A stretch of DNA of 64,000 bases from Paraburkholderia aromaticivorans (GCF_012689525.1 NZ_CP051514.1:806001-870000); one strand, 5' to 3'. Positions 29,370-38,720 are shown, numbered from the stretch's first letter. A program made the numbers and translations. Notes: generated by a model from the sequence alone, not told the origin.

Positions 29370-29767
29370 GGTCTTTAAGCGAAACCGTCAAGGACGGCAG
29401 CCATGCCTGGAAAATTCTGCATGGTGTGGGTGAGAATGACCGGATGTGCTGCCAGGCCAACAGCTTCATCCGGGGGCGCGGACGAGCGGATCCGCCGAGC
29501 ACGAAAGCGATAAGCGTCGTTGGGCTTCAACGCGTTAGGCAAAGTCAGCCACGAGGTAGTGCGAATCCATCCAGTCATAGCTGGATCGTCCTGTTGCCCA
29601 CGCCCAGTTAGTCCCGCTATGGTTTACCGACTCCCCGGAACAATTGTCTTCCTCCCGGTTGGCGTCCGGGTGGGTCCCCTTCGCGGACGGAGGGATATAT
29701 CGCGTCTTCATGTCGTTTTGTTCATCGTCAGTCATCGCAGGATTTACCGATTGAAAGTTTATTCTGA
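29370..29767. other. Intergenic between ETF-QO and pyruvate carboxylase
   Basis: About 400 bases. A minus-strand frame near 29375-29578 has no ribosome site and no familiar product. GC-rich inverted stretches around 29660-29690 could fold, but no operator copy is present. The gap could carry a processing site or an internal promoter for the carboxylase. Confidence 0.4.
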
Positions 29768-31441
29768 CTACATCCGTGAATAGTTTGGCCCTCCTCCCCC
29801 TTCCGGCGTGACCCATACGATGTTCTGCGTTGGATCCTTGATGTCACAGGTCTTGCAGTGCACACAATTCTGCGCATTGATCTGCAGTCGGTCGCTTCCG
29901 TCCTCGTTTTCGACGAATTCATAGACGCCGGCTGGACAGAAGCGCGTTTCTGGACCTGCGTAAGTTCGAAGGTTCACATTGACCGGCACGCTTGCATCTT
30001 TGAGCGTCAGATGCACCGGCTGATTTTCCTCGTGGTTGGTATTGGAAATGAACACGGAAGAGAGGCGGTCGAACGTCAAGACGCCATCGGGCTTCGGATA
30101 CGCTATGCGCGAGCATGTCGAGGCCGGCCTGAGCATCTCGTGGTCGTGGTGCTTGTGATGAAGTGTCCACGGCACATTACCGCGCAGGACTTTTTGCTCA
30201 AGACCGACCATCATCGTGCCGAGGTACAGGCCCTTAGCCATCCACTGTTTGAAGTTGCGCGCTTTAAACAGCTCGTCGTGAAGCCAGGAGTTCCTGAACG
30301 ATGCCGGGTAGTCGACCAGTTCGTCGCTCCGACGACCGGCCTGTACAGCGTCAAATGCGGCATCAGCGGCCAGCATGCCGGTCTTGATCGCGGCATGGCT
30401 GCCCTTGATACGCGAAGCGTTCAGATAACCCGCATCGTCGCCGATTAGCGCGCCGCCGGGGAAGATGGGCTTGGGCAGCGACAGAAGGCCCCCTGCCGTG
30501 ATGGCACGCGCACCGTACGAGACTCGCTTACCGCCTTCGAGAAACGTACGGATGTCGGGGTGCGTCTTGTAACGCTGGAACTCCTCGAATGGCGAGAGAT
30601 ACGGGTTCTGGTAACCGAGGCCAACGACTAAGCCGACGACCACCTGATTCTGATCCAGGTGATATAAAAACGCCCCCCCATAGGTTCTGGCGTCCAGCGG
30701 CCAACCCGCGGTGTGAATGACCAGGCCTGGTTTGTGTTCCGCGGGACCGATCTCCCACAATTCCTTGATGCCGATCCCATAGGTCTGAGGATCACTGTTC
30801 GCGCCTAGCTGGAATTTATCAATGAGTTGGCGCCCCAGGTGACCCCGACAGCCTTCAGCAAACAGCGTATACCTGGCGTGCAACTCCATCCCGAGCTGGA
30901 AGTTCGAGGTCGGCTCACCCTCCTTGCCCACGCCCATATTGCCGGTTGCCACACCCGTGACCGAACCGTCCTCGTGATAGAGCACCTCAGCCGCAGCAAA
31001 ACCCGGGAAAATCTCAACGCCCAGTTCCTCCGCTTGCTGGCCAAGCCAACGCGTGAACTTTCCGAGGCTGATCACGTAGTTGCCGTGGTTCTGGAAGTTG
31101 CTGGGTAGCGCCCAGTTTGGCGTCCTGATCGACCGGGTTTCCGACAGAAAGAGGAAGCGGTCTTCCGTTACCGGGACGTCGAGCGGCGCGCCTTTATCCT
31201 TCCAGTCTGGAATCAATTCGTTGAGGGCGACAGGATCCATCACGGCGCCTGACAGAATGTGCGCGCCGATTTCCGACCCTTTCTCGAGTACACAAACGGT
31301 GATACTGCTGCCATTTCTGGCCGCAAGCTGCTTGAGTCGAATCGCGGCCGATAGGCCAGCGGGCCCCCCACCCACGATCACGACGTCATACTCCATCGAC
31401 TCGCGAGGACCAAATTGCTCAACAAACTTGCCTTTCATCAC
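29768..31441 (-). CDS. Electron transfer flavoprotein-ubiquinone oxidoreductase
   Basis: A 557-residue membrane-associated FAD and 4Fe-4S enzyme passing electrons from reduced ETF to ubiquinone. The N-terminal dinucleotide fold reads YDVVIVGGGPAGLSAAIRL; GAHILSGAVMDPVALNEL and GGLLSLPKPIFPGGALIGDDAGYLN are family blocks. The four cluster ligands are Cys502 (RFCPAGVYEF) and Cys526, Cys529, Cys532 (CVHCKTCDIKDP). The frame opens with GTG-ATG; either could start, with GAGGTGG upstream. It lies between the lyase and pyruvate carboxylase, so the cluster carries its own link from acyl-CoA dehydrogenases to the respiratory chain. Confidence 0.96.
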   Translation of the reverse strand: MMKGKFVEQFGPRESMEYDVVIVGGGPAGLSAAIRLKQLAARNGSSITVCVLEKGSEIGAHILSGAVMDPVALNELIPDWKDKGAPLDVPVTEDRFLFLSETRSIRTPNWALPSNFQNHGNYVISLGKFTRWLGQQAEELGVEIFPGFAAAEVLYHEDGSVTGVATGNMGVGKEGEPTSNFQLGMELHARYTLFAEGCRGHLGRQLIDKFQLGANSDPQTYGIGIKELWEIGPAEHKPGLVIHTAGWPLDARTYGGAFLYHLDQNQVVVGLVVGLGYQNPYLSPFEEFQRYKTHPDIRTFLEGGKRVSYGARAITAGGLLSLPKPIFPGGALIGDDAGYLNASRIKGSHAAIKTGMLAADAAFDAVQAGRRSDELVDYPASFRNSWLHDELFKARNFKQWMAKGLYLGTMMVGLEQKVLRGNVPWTLHHKHHDHEMLRPASTCSRIAYPKPDGVLTFDRLSSVFISNTNHEENQPVHLTLKDASVPVNVNLRTYAGPETRFCPAGVYEFVENEDGSDRLQINAQNCVHCKTCDIKDPTQNIVWVTPEGGGGPNYSRM

Positions 31442-31520
31442 CTAAACCACCTCATCTAATCAGGTATGCTAATCATAATCAAAAGATGTCGCTCAGCAGC
31501 AATCTCTGGAGCCGACCTGA

Positions 31521-32342
31521 CTATCTGCCTCTCGCCTCAGCCAGCATGCGCTGCGCTTTCAATATGACAGGACGATCAATCATTTTTCCATTCATGACGA
31601 AGACTGCCTCGTCGGCATGCAACGATGCATCAACGACCTGTTTCGCCCAGTCAAGCTCGGCTTCGGAGGGGCGATAGCATTGGTTGACAATCGGCACCTG
31701 CTTCGGATGAATGCATAGCTTGCCGCCGAAACCAAGACGCTTCCCTGCACTCGATTCACGGATGAGTTTGTCCACGTCGTCGATCGCAGTAGAAACGCCA
31801 TCGACCGGCGGATTCAGTTCATAAACACGCGAAACCAGGGCGAGTGTCGCACGATAGGTGTTCAGCTCTTCCCCGTCGCCAGCGATCCCCATGTCCGCGA
31901 TAAAATCCAGGGTACCGAATAGAAGCTGACGAACATTCGACGCGCTGGCGATTTCTTCAACGTTCCACATGCCCTTCGCCGATTCGATAAGTGGATATAT
32001 CGCCACCTGACCGGTTGGGCCGCCAGCAGCCGTGACGATATCGTTGATTGACTCTGCTTTTGAGAGGACCAGTCCTGCGACACCGGGTAGCATCCCGAGC
32101 TTGATATCCTCTGCGAACCACGGCGTGCCAGGTGCATTGATTCGCACCAGCACCGGGTGATCAGGCGAGACCCATGACATCACGCTGTGTCGCGCATCCT
32201 GCTTGCTGGAAGGGCTTACCGCATCTTCAAGATCAAGAATGACGGCATCGGCACCACTCGCAACTGCTTTCGAATAACGTTCCGGTCGATCGCCCGGAAC
32301 GAACAGAAACGACTGGAATGGGGGACTCCCGGACTCGTTCAT
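31521..32342 (-). CDS. CitE-like lyase, probable (S)-citramalyl-CoA lyase
   Basis: A 273-residue HpcH/HpaI-type lyase. Blocks: FQSFLFVPGDRPERYSKAVA, GADAVILDLEDAVSPSSKQ (metal region), IYPLIESAKGMWNVEEIA (second metal-binding Glu), LLFGTLDFIADMGI and GGKLCIHPKQVPIVNQCY. Length and blocks fit the short CitE-like enzymes that cleave citramalyl-CoA into acetyl-CoA and pyruvate in itaconate and mesaconate breakdown. It follows the Meh gene by 80 bases, and Meh makes citramalyl-CoA. AAGGA lies six bases before ATG. The assignment to citramalyl-CoA rests on the neighbours; family members also act on malyl-CoA. Confidence 0.85.
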   Translation of the reverse strand: MNESGSPPFQSFLFVPGDRPERYSKAVASGADAVILDLEDAVSPSSKQDARHSVMSWVSPDHPVLVRINAPGTPWFAEDIKLGMLPGVAGLVLSKAESINDIVTAAGGPTGQVAIYPLIESAKGMWNVEEIASASNVRQLLFGTLDFIADMGIAGDGEELNTYRATLALVSRVYELNPPVDGVSTAIDDVDKLIRESSAGKRLGFGGKLCIHPKQVPIVNQCYRPSEAELDWAKQVVDASLHADEAVFVMNGKMIDRPVILKAQRMLAEARGR

Positions 32343-32422
32343 ATCTATTCCTTAAGTAATGCCTGATCCGCTCAGTCGGTGTGAGGCAGGCGAATGACGC
32401 TTAAGCGCATCGCAAATGCGGT

Positions 32423-33268
32423 TCAGCCAACGCTCGCCTGAGCGCGCATGGCGAGCCAACCCTCATGGTCTTTCGCCCACAGTTCCACGCTTTTGCCGTC
32501 GGCACTGGGTTCGCCACAAACCGTGAAAGCGTGCCCCAGCAGAATTGGACGCACGGCCCTGAACGTAAAGCTTTCAATCGGGGTGTCAGGCATCTGCCTG
32601 TGCACCAGGTCGATCAGCAATGTCGCGATGAGCGGCCCATGGACCACCAGGTTGGAATATCCTTCGACCTCGCTTGCGTATGCCCGGTCGTAGTGGATTC
32701 GATGACTATTGAAGGTCAGCGCCGAGTACCGGAAGAGCATGGCCTCGGTCGGGTTCACCTCGTACTGCCAACGTGCCGCGGCGGGTGCGGCGGTCGGCTC
32801 GGGTGCGGACGCGCCCGCCGTATAGGCTTCCCGATACACGATATCCTGCTCTTCTTCAATGGCAAGCCCACGCGCACCCGTTATCTGATGGCTGACCGTA
32901 ACAAACCCCAACCGCCCACTCCGCCCTGACTTCTCCGAGATATTGAGCACCGTGGAGACGCGCGTGGCCGGTTGGCCGATTTTCAGCAACGATCTGAATT
33001 GCAGCCGGCCGCCCGCCCACATGCGCCGGGGCAAGCCCAGATCAGGCAGGAACCCGCCCTTTCGCGGGTGGCCGTCAGGACCCAGATCACTTTGTTTTGC
33101 AAGCGGCCAGAAATACAACCAGTGCCATAACGCGGGCAACAGATCACCGTCCTTAGGTATGGCGCGATGATCCAGCGTCGCGCTCAGTGCAGCGGTGGGA
33201 GCCAAAGCAATGTAGTCCGTCAGACGCATGGCGTCATGGTGGGTCAGGTCAGTTTTCGCTTCTTCCAT
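32423..33268 (-). CDS. meh: Mesaconyl-C4-CoA hydratase-like protein (double hot-dog)
   Basis: About 281 residues, the length of Meh and of HTD2-type dehydratases. The N-terminal half (LLPALWHWLYFWPLAKQSDL, GRLQFRSLLKIGQPATRVS) is the FAS1-like dehydratase domain, and the C-terminal half carries LFRYSALTFNSHRIHYDRAY, the catalytic hot-dog motif with Asn/His/Asp, then LVVHGPLIATLLIDL. Meh hydrates mesaconyl-C4-CoA to (S)-citramalyl-CoA. Start uncertain: GTG at 33277 or ATG at 33268, neither with a strong ribosome site; the ATG is used here. It lies between etfA and the citramalyl-CoA lyase-like gene, which together with Mct supports the function. Confidence 0.85.
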   Translation of the reverse strand: MEEAKTDLTHHDAMRLTDYIALAPTAALSATLDHRAIPKDGDLLPALWHWLYFWPLAKQSDLGPDGHPRKGGFLPDLGLPRRMWAGGRLQFRSLLKIGQPATRVSTVLNISEKSGRSGRLGFVTVSHQITGARGLAIEEEQDIVYREAYTAGASAPEPTAAPAAARWQYEVNPTEAMLFRYSALTFNSHRIHYDRAYASEVEGYSNLVVHGPLIATLLIDLVHRQMPDTPIESFTFRAVRPILLGHAFTVCGEPSADGKSVELWAKDHEGWLAMRAQASVG

Positions 33269-33374
33269 TTCGCACACGATGTCAGGTCAATTGCACCAGC
33301 GTTGTACTCACACCAGCGCGCCACACATTGGCGATCGCTCCTCCACTGTGTGGCGGTTGAAAAATAGTTCGGAC

Positions 33375-34307
33375 TTACAATGCCTCGACCATTTCCGGCA
33401 CCGCTTCGAACAGATCGGCGACCAGTCCGTAGTCAGCGATCGAGAAGATAGGCGCCTCAGGATCCTTATTGATCGCAACAATCACCTTGCTATCCTTCAT
33501 GCCAGCAAGGTGCTGGATCGCGCCCGAAATCCCGACAGCGACATAGAGTTGCGGCGCGACGATCTTGCCGGTTTGCCCAACCTGATAGTCGTTCGGTACA
33601 TATCCTGCATCGACCGCCGCGCGGCTTGCGCCGAGGGCAGCCCCAAGCTTGCTGGCCAGCGGCTCAAGCACCTTCGTATAATTTTCCCCGCTGCCGAGAC
33701 CGCGGCCACCCGACACGACGATCTTCGCGGCGCCCAGTTCTGGACGATCCAGCTTCGTGGTCGTGCGTCCGACAAAGCGAGTGCGGCTGAAGCCGTCTAC
33801 CACCTGAATGGACTCAATCGATGCGCTTGCCTGGTCGGCCGGGTCTGCCGAGAATGCGGTAGCACGTACTGTCAAGACTTTGATCGCATCCGAGCTGCGA
33901 ACAGTGACGATGACGCTTCCCGCATAAATCGGCCTTTCAAAGGTATCGGCGCTCACGACTTTCGTGATCTCGGAAATTTGCGCAACGTCCAGCAATGCGG
34001 CAATGCGCGGCGCCACGCTTTTCCCGAATGCAGTGGCCGGTGCCAAGACGTGGGTATAGTTTGCCGCGATCCTGACGACCTGGGCGGCCGTGGTCTCGGC
34101 CAGGCCGTCCTGCAACACGTCGCCGTCCGCAAGCAGCACCCTGCTTACACCGACCGCTTTTGACACCTGCTCCGCAACCGCGCTGCAGTTTTTACCCGCG
34201 ACGAGGACGTGAACCTGTGTCCCGCACTCGGTTGCTGCACGCACAACGTTCAACGTGACCGGTTTAAGCTGCTGGTTGTCGTGTTCTGCAATGACCAGAA
34301 TATTCAT
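33375..34307 (-). CDS. etfA: Electron transfer flavoprotein subunit alpha
   Basis: A 310-residue FAD-binding alpha subunit. [19 protein letters not shown] opens the protein; the C-terminal half carries the FAD-binding signature [34 protein letters not shown] and [24 protein letters not shown]. The start [10 protein letters not shown] is preferred because AAGGATGGG lies just upstream, within the tail of etfB; an ATG three codons earlier is possible. Together with EtfB it takes electrons from the acyl-CoA dehydrogenases at 14394 and 20788 and delivers them to ETF-QO. Confidence 0.96.
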   Translation of the reverse strand: MNILVIAEHDNQQLKPVTLNVVRAATECGTQVHVLVAGKNCSAVAEQVSKAVGVSRVLLADGDVLQDGLAETTAAQVVRIAANYTHVLAPATAFGKSVAPRIAALLDVAQISEITKVVSADTFERPIYAGSVIVTVRSSDAIKVLTVRATAFSADPADQASASIESIQVVDGFSRTRFVGRTTTKLDRPELGAAKIVVSGGRGLGSGENYTKVLEPLASKLGAALGASRAAVDAGYVPNDYQVGQTGKIVAPQLYVAVGISGAIQHLAGMKDSKVIVAINKDPEAPIFSIADYGLVADLFEAVPEMVEAL

Positions 34308-34318
34308 ATCACCCATCC

Positions 34319-35068
34319 TTACAGTACTTTCGCTTCGTCGTTGAGTTTCGCGATCAGTGCAGATACATCCGGAACGCGAACGCCGCCGACGCGCCTGGAC
34401 GGTTCCGCAACGTTCACCGTCGTCAGACGCGGCTTGATATCGATGCCAAGATCCGAAGGCTTCACGGTTTCGAGCGGTTTTTTCTTCGCCTTCATGATGC
34501 TCGGCAAGGTCACGTAGCGTGGCTCATTGAGACGAAGATCCGTCGTCAACACAGCGGGCAGATCGAGCGACAACGTCTCCAGTCCGCCATCAACCTCGCG
34601 CGTCACGGTCACGGTGTCCGCGGTGACGTCGATCCTGGACGCGAATGTTGCCTGCGGCAGATTTCCCAGCGCGGCGAGCATCTGTCCGGTCTGATTGCAG
34701 TCGTCGTCGATTGACTGCTTGCCCAGGATCATGAGCTGAGGATTCTCTTTTGCACGCACCGCGTTCAACAATTTCGCCACCGCCAGCGGTTCGAGCCGAT
34801 CCTCGGTTTGAATCAGAATGGCGCGGTCTGCGCCCATCGCCAGTGCTGTACGCAGCGTTTCATGATTAGCGGCGGGACCACAGGTCACCGCAACAACTTC
34901 CGAAGCCACCCCAGCTTCCCTCAGACGCACCGCTTCCTCAACGGCAATCTCGTCGAACGGGTTCATGCTCATCTTGACGTTCGAGAGGTCCACGCCACTC
35001 CCGTCCGCCTTGACACGAACCTTCACGTTGAAATCCACGACACGCTTTACCGCCACCAGTACTCTCAT
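34319..35068 (-). CDS. etfB: Electron transfer flavoprotein subunit beta
   Basis: A 249-residue AMP-binding beta subunit of standard length when started at ATG 35068 ([20 protein letters not shown]), where AGGGTG lies six bases upstream; the longer open frame adds 21 unrelated residues. Typical blocks: [56 protein letters not shown] and [17 protein letters not shown]. It is the first gene of the operon etfB-etfA-meh-lyase-ETF-QO-pyc, about 95 bases behind a promoter whose -10 box lies inside the ATGCAT operator. Confidence 0.96.
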   Translation of the reverse strand: MRVLVAVKRVVDFNVKVRVKADGSGVDLSNVKMSMNPFDEIAVEEAVRLREAGVASEVVAVTCGPAANHETLRTALAMGADRAILIQTEDRLEPLAVAKLLNAVRAKENPQLMILGKQSIDDDCNQTGQMLAALGNLPQATFASRIDVTADTVTVTREVDGGLETLSLDLPAVLTTDLRLNEPRYVTLPSIMKAKKKPLETVKPSDLGIDIKPRLTTVNVAEPSRRVGGVRVPDVSALIAKLNDEAKVL

Positions 35069-35162
35069 CGATCGCACCCTATTGAAGCTTCCGAATCTCA
35101 GCGCCTTCACTTCACATGCGCTCCCGGTCAACGCTTAGCCCGTCCGGACAGCGAAGATAATA

Positions 35163-35191
35163 CATTATGCATCATATGTTATAGTTGTCAA
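35163..35191 (-). promoter_or_regulatory. etfB promoter overlapped by ATGCAT operator
   Basis: On the minus strand a consensus -35 TTGACA (35191-35186) is followed after 16 bases by CATAAT (35169-35164). The operator 14-mer CATTATGCATCATA (35163-35176) covers the -10 box and half the spacer, the arrangement expected for repression. It lies between the divergent etfB and SDR genes and could serve both. Confidence 0.75.
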
Positions 35192-35306
35192 TGTTCACCT
35201 GCGCTCAGGGAACGGCGAGGCGTCCGGGTCGTCCCACCGGTCGATGCCCTCGCCTGCTCCGGCGTGTGTAAACCTTGTTACCGACAACTACTCCAAGGAG
35301 ATCATC

Positions 35307-36095
35307 ATGATGCGCTTCAAAGACCAGGTCATCGTAGTGACCGGTGCGGCCCGAGGTATCGGGCTTGCCGCCGCACGGCAGTTCTGCCGGGAGGGCGCGC
35401 ATGTGTTCATTAACGACATGGACGCAGAAGCGGTGGACCAAGCCGTGAAAGCCGTGAAAGCTGAGGGCGGCAGCGTGAGCGGATTACCGGCCGACGCAAG
35501 CGACGAAGCATGCGTCAGCGCGAGTGTGAAACAGGTGATTGCAACGCATGGGCGGATAGATGTCCTGGTCAACAACGCAGGCATCATGATGCGCAAACCC
35601 GCGGAAACGCTCACACCGCAAGATTGGCGCCGGGCCATGTCCATTAATCTGGATGGTGTTTTCTACTGGTCGCATGCCGTCGCACACGACTCAATGATTC
35701 CGCGCCGGCGCGGCGCCATTGTCAACGTGGCGTCACTCGCGGGTCTGGTCGCAATCCCGAACGGCGCCGCTTACGTCGCCTCCAAACACGGGGTTGTGGG
35801 CCTGACAAAGGCACTCGCGGTCGATTGGGGACGCTATAACATTCGCGTCAATGCGCTTTGCCCCGGCATGACATGGACCGATCTTTTCAAGGCAGATCAG
35901 GAGCGCAATCCGCAGATGTTTGTCGAGCGTGAGCGCAGAATCCCGTTAGGCCATGCCGCACAACCGGAAGAACAGGCACACGCAATCGCATTTCTGGCTT
36001 CGGCTGAAGCGTCTTCCGTACACGGTCTCATTATGAACGTTGACGGGGGCAACCTCGCACTGTCATCAGGTTCATCGCGTCCAGCCCACCCGTAA
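35307..36095 (+). CDS. Short-chain dehydrogenase/reductase
   Basis: A 262-residue classical SDR with VTGAARGIGLAAARQF, NNAGIMMRKP, NVASLAGLVAIPNGAAYVASKHG (catalytic Ser, Tyr, Lys), ALCPGMTWTDLF and a C-terminal VHGLIMNVDGG. ATG at 35307 follows AAGGAG by six bases; the longer frame upstream has no ribosome site and crosses the promoter region. It is transcribed away from etfB and shares the intergenic operator. Probable hydroxyacyl-CoA or alcohol dehydrogenase of the pathway; substrate unknown. Confidence 0.92.
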   Translation: MMRFKDQVIVVTGAARGIGLAAARQFCREGAHVFINDMDAEAVDQAVKAVKAEGGSVSGLPADASDEACVSASVKQVIATHGRIDVLVNNAGIMMRKPAETLTPQDWRRAMSINLDGVFYWSHAVAHDSMIPRRRGAIVNVASLAGLVAIPNGAAYVASKHGVVGLTKALAVDWGRYNIRVNALCPGMTWTDLFKADQERNPQMFVERERRIPLGHAAQPEEQAHAIAFLASAEASSVHGLIMNVDGGNLALSSGSSRPAHP

Positions 36096-36156
36096 CGCGT
36101 GCCGCCGATTGAGCATCCGGCCAGCCTCGAATCCCGCTGGACCGAGGCTGTCACAA

Positions 36157-36181
36157 GGCCGCGCCCCCTGCCTGCGCGGCC
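36157..36181. terminator. GC-rich hairpin between convergent genes
   Basis: GGCCGCGC (36157-36164) pairs with GCGCGGCC (36174-36181) over a 9-base loop, between the convergent SDR and CoA-transferase stops. There is no U-run, so it is at best a weak or Rho-aided terminator. Confidence 0.3.
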
Positions 36182-36200
36182 ACCCGCGATTACTCCGCGC

Positions 36201-37382
36201 TTACTCTCCGGTGACGACGGTACCGTTCGCAATCAGCTCGTTGACTTGCGCTTCGGAGAGGATTTCACCCAGTACCTGACGGGTATGTTCACCCACATGG
36301 GCAGTGGGTTCATTTCGGTTCGGGCGCTCACCGTCAAAACGCCATGGCGGACGCACGAGCGTCTGGCCAGAGGGTGCCGTGCCCAGCAATTGCAGCCATT
36401 CGACCTGCGGATGCACAGCCAGTTCGCCGAGACTCAGTACAGGCGCGTACGGCACATCCGCTGCCGTCAGTCGCTGCTCCCATTCGTCTCGGGATCGCCT
36501 GCAAAACTCCGCCTCAAGAATCTCGACGAGCGCATGATAGTGGGCGGAAACCGCCCGATCCGGGTAGCGGCGAAAGCGCGGATCATCCAGCAAATCTGGC
36601 CGTTCGATCGCCCGGGTCAGGGCGCCCCAGAATTTCTCCGATCCCGAGAGGTGTAGGGCGATTGCACCACCAGACGCCGTGTTCAGGCAGAAGTTCTGCG
36701 CTTGCGGATGCCTCGATTCACGCGTCGGATCCTGAGCCGTCTCCCCGCGTTGCGTGACCGCGTCAATGGTGAGCATCGAGATGGCCTCCAGCAGGGAGGT
36801 TTCGACGCGAGCGCCCGTGTCATTGCTCGAACGGGCGCGTCCCACAAGCGCCGCGAGAATACCCATGGTGGCACTCACGCCGGTAATCAGATCCGCCAGG
36901 CAAGTGCCTGACAGGCGCGCGTCTCCCACATCATTCATCATGTGATAAAAGCCGCCGTAACTCTGCCCGATGGTGTCATAGGCCGGCCGGTCCATGAGCG
37001 GGCCACCACTTCCGAAGCCCGAGACCGACATATAGACGAGCCGCGGGTTGATTTCCCGGCAAACGTCTGCGCCCAATCCTAATTTGTCCATCTTCCCCGG
37101 TCGCATATTCTCGGTCAGAACATCGAAACGGGGCACCAGGGCCTTAACGAGATTCACGCCGTCACGAGATTTGAGATCCACGGCGACACTTTTTTTGCCC
37201 GCGTTGTACTGGACGAAGTAATGGCTAGCGTTGCCGATTCCCCTCCTGAAGGCTTCACCTTCCAGCGGCTCGATCTTGACCACTTCCGCGCCCAAAGCAG
37301 ACAGCAACATCCCGGCGTACGGTGCGGAGATATACGCTCCGACCTCCAGTATTCTCAAGCCATCTAGCGGCTTACCGCTCAT
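36201..37382 (-). CDS. Family III CoA-transferase (CaiB/BaiF)
   Basis: A 393-residue CoA-transferase. GLRILEVGAYISAPYAGMLL, LGAEVVKIEPLEGEAFRR, YNAGKKSVAVDLKS and MRPGKMDKLGLG are typical; the CoA-accepting Asp is residue 164 in TCLADLITG. AGGAGG lies seven bases before ATG. It moves CoA from a donor such as succinyl-CoA to an organic acid. It differs from Mct (no [13 protein letters not shown] block) and from the racemase at 38843. It is divergent from the hydrolase gene, with an operator copy between them. It may provide a second way to activate the pathway acid, or recycle CoA from an end product. Confidence 0.92.
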   Translation of the reverse strand: MSGKPLDGLRILEVGAYISAPYAGMLLSALGAEVVKIEPLEGEAFRRGIGNASHYFVQYNAGKKSVAVDLKSRDGVNLVKALVPRFDVLTENMRPGKMDKLGLGADVCREINPRLVYMSVSGFGSGGPLMDRPAYDTIGQSYGGFYHMMNDVGDARLSGTCLADLITGVSATMGILAALVGRARSSNDTGARVETSLLEAISMLTIDAVTQRGETAQDPTRESRHPQAQNFCLNTASGGAIALHLSGSEKFWGALTRAIERPDLLDDPRFRRYPDRAVSAHYHALVEILEAEFCRRSRDEWEQRLTAADVPYAPVLSLGELAVHPQVEWLQLLGTAPSGQTLVRPPWRFDGERPNRNEPTAHVGEHTRQVLGEILSEAQVNELIANGTVVTGE

Positions 37383-37488
37383 TTCAACGCCTCCTAATCA
37401 AGTCCGAATCGGGAACAGGCAACCTTAACAGAGGTGCAACACGCGCTCATTCATCGATAGCCTGCTCATTCGCGCGATTTGATAACAA

Positions 37489-37527
37489 TTGGTCGGCAAC
37501 CATTATCTTGCATAATGCATTATTATA
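37489..37527 (+). promoter_or_regulatory. ATGCAT operator between CoA-transferase and hydrolase
   Basis: CATAATGCATTATT (37511-37524) contains the perfect palindrome ATAATGCATTAT. For the rightward hydrolase gene, TTGGTC (37489-37494) and CATAAT (37511-37516) are 16 bases apart, so the operator overlaps that -10. On the other strand TATAAT (37527-37522) could serve the CoA-transferase gene. Confidence 0.65.
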
Positions 37528-37647
37528 CAGAAGACACACGTGCGAAGGCTTAGGGCAAACCCGAAGAGTCACGTACATTCCCCTGACTGAACACGAATTC
37601 GGCCCCCTGACGTGCCTCTAGATTCTTATATTCTTAATGTGACTCAG

Positions 37648-38583
37648 ATGAAAAATACGACCTTTGATATGGCCCCTTGCGGTCCGGACCGCGTCCCGCA
37701 AGGCACGCGCGGGCGCCTCGCGGGTACTCCCGATCCAATGCATTGGTGGCATACCGAGGAAAATATGCACATTGCGGGCGATTCCTGGGGCCTGCCTTCC
37801 TCCCCTCTCGTGGTGTTAATGCACGGTGGGGGGCAGACACGGCATGCGTGGCGTAACACGGGAAAGGAGCTCGCCGATCGCGGATATTACGTGGTCGCAT
37901 TTGATGCGCGAGGTCATGGGGACTCGGACTGGGCCCCAGAGGGAGACTATAGCCAGGACGCATTCGTCCGCGACCTTGCGTGTGTGGTCAAGGCGCTTGG
38001 AGGCCCCTCGCCTGCGCTAATCGGTGCTTCGCTAGGTGGGAATACCGCGCTAGCCGCCATCGGCGAAGGACGCCTTGAGGCTGCGGCGCTGGTGCTGGTG
38101 GATGTCGTCCCCAATACAACACGCGCAGGCTTCGACCGAATCCAGGCGTTTATGAAACAGAAGCCGGAGGGGTTTACCTCACTGGAGGAAGTCGCTGACG
38201 CCGTGAGTCAGTACCGTGCGGACGGACGGCGCCCGCGTAGTCTCGATGGCTTGATGAAAAACATTCGACAAGGCGCCAACGGCCGTTATTACTGGCATTG
38301 GGACCCGCAGTTCCTGGCGTCCCGGGAAGACGATCTGGCTTTGCGACATGCCCGCCTGTCACTAGCCGCGCAACATCTGAATCTGCCCACCATGCTTGTG
38401 CGTGGTGGCAGCTCCGATGTCGTGACCGAAGAAGGTGTTAGCGAGTTTCTCGCACTGTGCCCCCACGCCAGGTACATCAACATCAAAGAAGCCGGCCATA
38501 TGGTCACCGGCGATGACAACACGGTGTTCGGTCGAGCAATGACTGAGTTCCTCGACGAGCATATCGTCGATAGTTCTCGTTGA
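37648..38583 (+). CDS. Alpha/beta hydrolase
   Basis: About 311 residues with the alpha/beta-hydrolase fold. HGGGQTRHAW forms the oxyanion region, YYVVAFDARGHGDSDW the next strand and turn, GASLGG the nucleophile elbow (Ser128 from this start), and AGHMV near residue 284 the catalytic His. No signal peptide. It would hydrolyse an ester, a ring C-C bond or a CoA thioester. The start is uncertain: ATG 37648 is used, an upstream GTG (37612) extends the frame, and no clear ribosome site decides. It is the first gene after a shared operator, followed by the racemase gene, which has its own operator copy. Confidence 0.88.
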   Translation: MKNTTFDMAPCGPDRVPQGTRGRLAGTPDPMHWWHTEENMHIAGDSWGLPSSPLVVLMHGGGQTRHAWRNTGKELADRGYYVVAFDARGHGDSDWAPEGDYSQDAFVRDLACVVKALGGPSPALIGASLGGNTALAAIGEGRLEAAALVLVDVVPNTTRAGFDRIQAFMKQKPEGFTSLEEVADAVSQYRADGRRPRSLDGLMKNIRQGANGRYYWHWDPQFLASREDDLALRHARLSLAAQHLNLPTMLVRGGSSDVVTEEGVSEFLALCPHARYINIKEAGHMVTGDDNTVFGRAMTEFLDEHIVDSSR

Positions 38584-38720
38584 CACCAGATCGGGCGGCG
38601 CGAACGCTGAGTCCGCGTCCAGTCGATATCGGTCGAGTCTGCCTCGATCGGCAACCTCGATCTTCCCTGGCAGGATCCCGACAACAACATTGACGGAAAA
38701 TGTTGCCATCACGCATTCTG

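Noticed and set aside
33228..34163. 311-codon plus-strand open frame antisense to etfA
   Set aside because: EtfA is certain on the minus strand; the antisense frame has no motif.
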